From Naasia aerilata (GTDB lineage Bacteria; Actinomycetota; Actinomycetes; Actinomycetales; Microbacteriaceae): a stretch of 64,000 nt of DNA. The DNA lies in the NCBI RefSeq assembly GCF_030296595.1, contig NZ_AP027731.1, positions 2,604,001-2,668,000 on the forward strand. Reading direction: 5' to 3'. Both the position numbers and the translations under genes were made by a program. The notes under the pieces were generated by a model that worked only from the letters and a program-made list of their open reading frames with translations, was not told the origin of the DNA and did not search any database. This document shows, piece after piece, positions 62,601 to 64,000 of the stretch (its first letter is position 1; each line of letters starts with the position of its first letter).

Positions 62601-63377
62601 GTGTCCCTGCTCATCGACCTCGTCGAGGGCGCCCGTGCCGACGCCGAGACCCGGCGCGTCACCACGCCGTATGCGGCGGTGGAATCGCTCGCCGCCACGG
62701 CGCCGGCACCGCTCGACGTCCTCGACGCCCTCCGCCCTGCGGACCGCGTGAAGATCCTCGCCGAGGTGAAGCGCGCCAGTCCTTCCCGAGGCCGGCTCGC
62801 CGACATCCCCGACCCCGCGGCCCTCGCGGTCTCCTACGAGACCGGGGGAGCGAGCGCGATCAGCGTTCTCACCGAGGAGCGGCGCTTCCGCGGCTCGCTG
62901 GACGACCTGCGGGACGTCCGCGCCGCCGTGTCGCTGCCGGTGCTCCGCAAGGACTTCCTCATCGACGAGTACCAGGTGCTCGAGGCCCGCGCGGCCGGCG
63001 CCGACCTGGTGCTGCTCATCGTCGCCGCCCTCGACCAGCCGACGCTCGCGCGGCTGTTCGACTTCACGACCTCGCTCGGCATGACCGCGCTCGTCGAGAC
63101 GCACGATGCGGACGAGGTCGAGCGCGCGCTCGAGGTCGGAGCCGGGCTCATCGGCGTCAACGCGCGCGACCTCAGCACGTTCGAGCTCGACCAGGACCTC
63201 TTCGGTCGCCTGGCCGATCGCATCCCCGGCTCGGTCATCCGGGTCGCCGAGTCGGCGGTCAAGAGCGCCGCCGACGTGGCCCACTACCGCAAGGCCGGTG
63301 CGGACGTCGTCCTCGTCGGAGAAGCCCTCGTCACCGGAGACCCCGTGGCGAGAATCCAGGAGTTCCTCAGCGCATGA
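62601..63377 (+). CDS. trpC: Indole-3-glycerol phosphate synthase
   Basis: 258 residues, TIM barrel. Catalytic Lys and Glu in [13 protein letters not shown], then [88 protein letters not shown]. The frame extends upstream into the previous gene; the GTG at 62601 has a GGAGCCCC site and gives the normal length. The stop overlaps the trpB ATG. Confidence 0.96.
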   Translation: MSLLIDLVEGARADAETRRVTTPYAAVESLAATAPAPLDVLDALRPADRVKILAEVKRASPSRGRLADIPDPAALAVSYETGGASAISVLTEERRFRGSLDDLRDVRAAVSLPVLRKDFLIDEYQVLEARAAGADLVLLIVAALDQPTLARLFDFTTSLGMTALVETHDADEVERALEVGAGLIGVNARDLSTFELDQDLFGRLADRIPGSVIRVAESAVKSAADVAHYRKAGADVVLVGEALVTGDPVARIQEFLSA

Positions 63378-64000
63378 CCGACGACACCCTCAGCGAGAAG
63401 CTCAGCCGCTTCTCCCAGCCCGGCCCCTACTTCGGCGAGTACGGCGGCCGCTACGCTCCCGAGCCGCTCATCGCGGCTCTCGACGAGCTGACCGTCGCGT
63501 GGGAGGCCGCGAAGCACGACCCGGCGTTCCGGCTCGAGCTCGACGACCTGCACCGCACCTACACCGGACGGCCGTCGATCATCACCGAGGTGCCGCGCTT
63601 CGCCGAGCACGCGGGCGGCGCGCGGATCATCCTCAAGCGCGAGGACCTCAACCACACCGGCTCGCACAAGATCAACAACGTGCTCGGCCAGGCGCTGCTC
63701 ACCAAGCGCATCGGCAAGAGCCGGGTCATCGCGGAGACCGGCGCCGGCCAGCACGGCGTCGCGACGGCGACCGCCGCCGCGCTCTTCGGCCTCGACTGCG
63801 TGGTCTATATGGGCGAGGTGGACACCGAGCGCCAGGCGCTCAACGTCGCGCGGATGCGCCTGCTGGGCGCCGAGGTCATCCCGGTCACCACCGGCTCGCG
63901 CACGCTGAAGGACGCGATCAACGAGGCGATGCGGGACTGGGTGACGAACGTCGGCACCACCAACTACGTCTTCGGCACCGTCGCCGGCCCGCACCCGTTC
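63374..64000 (+). CDS. trpB: Tryptophan synthase beta chain (partial, runs off the window)
   Basis: The first 209 residues of a roughly 400-residue PLP enzyme that joins indole to serine. [20 protein letters not shown], then the PLP lysine in [43 protein letters not shown], and [25 protein letters not shown]. Frame intact to the last base. The next gene would be expected to be trpA. Confidence 0.95.
   Translation, partial: MTDDTLSEKLSRFSQPGPYFGEYGGRYAPEPLIAALDELTVAWEAAKHDPAFRLELDDLHRTYTGRPSIITEVPRFAEHAGGARIILKREDLNHTGSHKINNVLGQALLTKRIGKSRVIAETGAGQHGVATATAAALFGLDCVVYMGEVDTERQALNVARMRLLGAEVIPVTTGSRTLKDAINEAMRDWVTNVGTTNYVFGTVAGPHPF

Overview
The window is high-GC chromosomal DNA from an actinobacterium. 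The best match is a member of the Microbacteriaceae (Leifsonia, Rathayibacter or Curtobacterium type). The reasons are the mIHF-guanylate kinase fusion, the DUF6458, DUF7882 and DUF6704-type small proteins, the gene order thrS to trpB, many GTG starts, and TANNNT -10 boxes often placed 6-8 bases before a start codon (leaderless genes). Nearly everything is vertical core genome. No tRNA, rRNA, transposase, prophage or CRISPR array was seen.

Layout. 0-5.6 kb: stress and envelope genes (two-domain universal stress protein, small membrane proteins, a MacB-like ABC exporter). 5.7-9.9 kb: thrS, a HIT protein and PLP synthase pdxST. 10.0-10.8 kb: one ATPase gene between two 90-bp palindromes. 10.9-19.6 kb: yebC, ruvCAB, yajC-secD-secF and relA (DNA repair, protein export, stringent response). 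19.6-20.4 kb: a repeat-rich non-coding tract. 20.4-23.2 kb (minus strand): an AbiEi-like protein, a DUF349 protein and a membrane-anchored peptidyl-prolyl isomerase. 23.3-36.9 kb: rarA, rpsD, alaS, ruvX, mltG, the shikimate genes aroE-C-K-B-Q, a methyltransferase, efp and nusB. 36.9-40.3 kb: an accessory island (glycosyltransferase, DoxX-like protein, and an AbiEi/DUF559 endonuclease-like gene inside a pair of 103-bp inverted repeats). 40.3-49.2 kb: the pyrimidine operon pyrR-B-C-(membrane protein)-carA-carB-pyrF, with a PyrR-binding leader. 49.2-57.8 kb: mIHF-gmk, rpoZ, coaBC, metK, priA, fmt, rsmB and rpe. 57.9-64.0 kb: a compact his-trp cluster hisE-G-F-I-trpE-(membrane protein)-(small membrane protein)-trpC-trpB, running off the end.

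Two themes deserve attention. First, the accessory genes interrupt conserved gene neighbourhoods and sit next to palindromic repeats; two of them are single genes bracketed by matched palindromes, like REPIN or miniature-element cassettes. Second, 18 genes, most of them essential, carry about 20 frame breaks. Nineteen are single-base losses, mostly in G or C runs, and nine are exactly a G5 run read as G4. This is almost certainly a base-calling problem rather than biology, so these entries give the full gene span across both frames and the corrected length.
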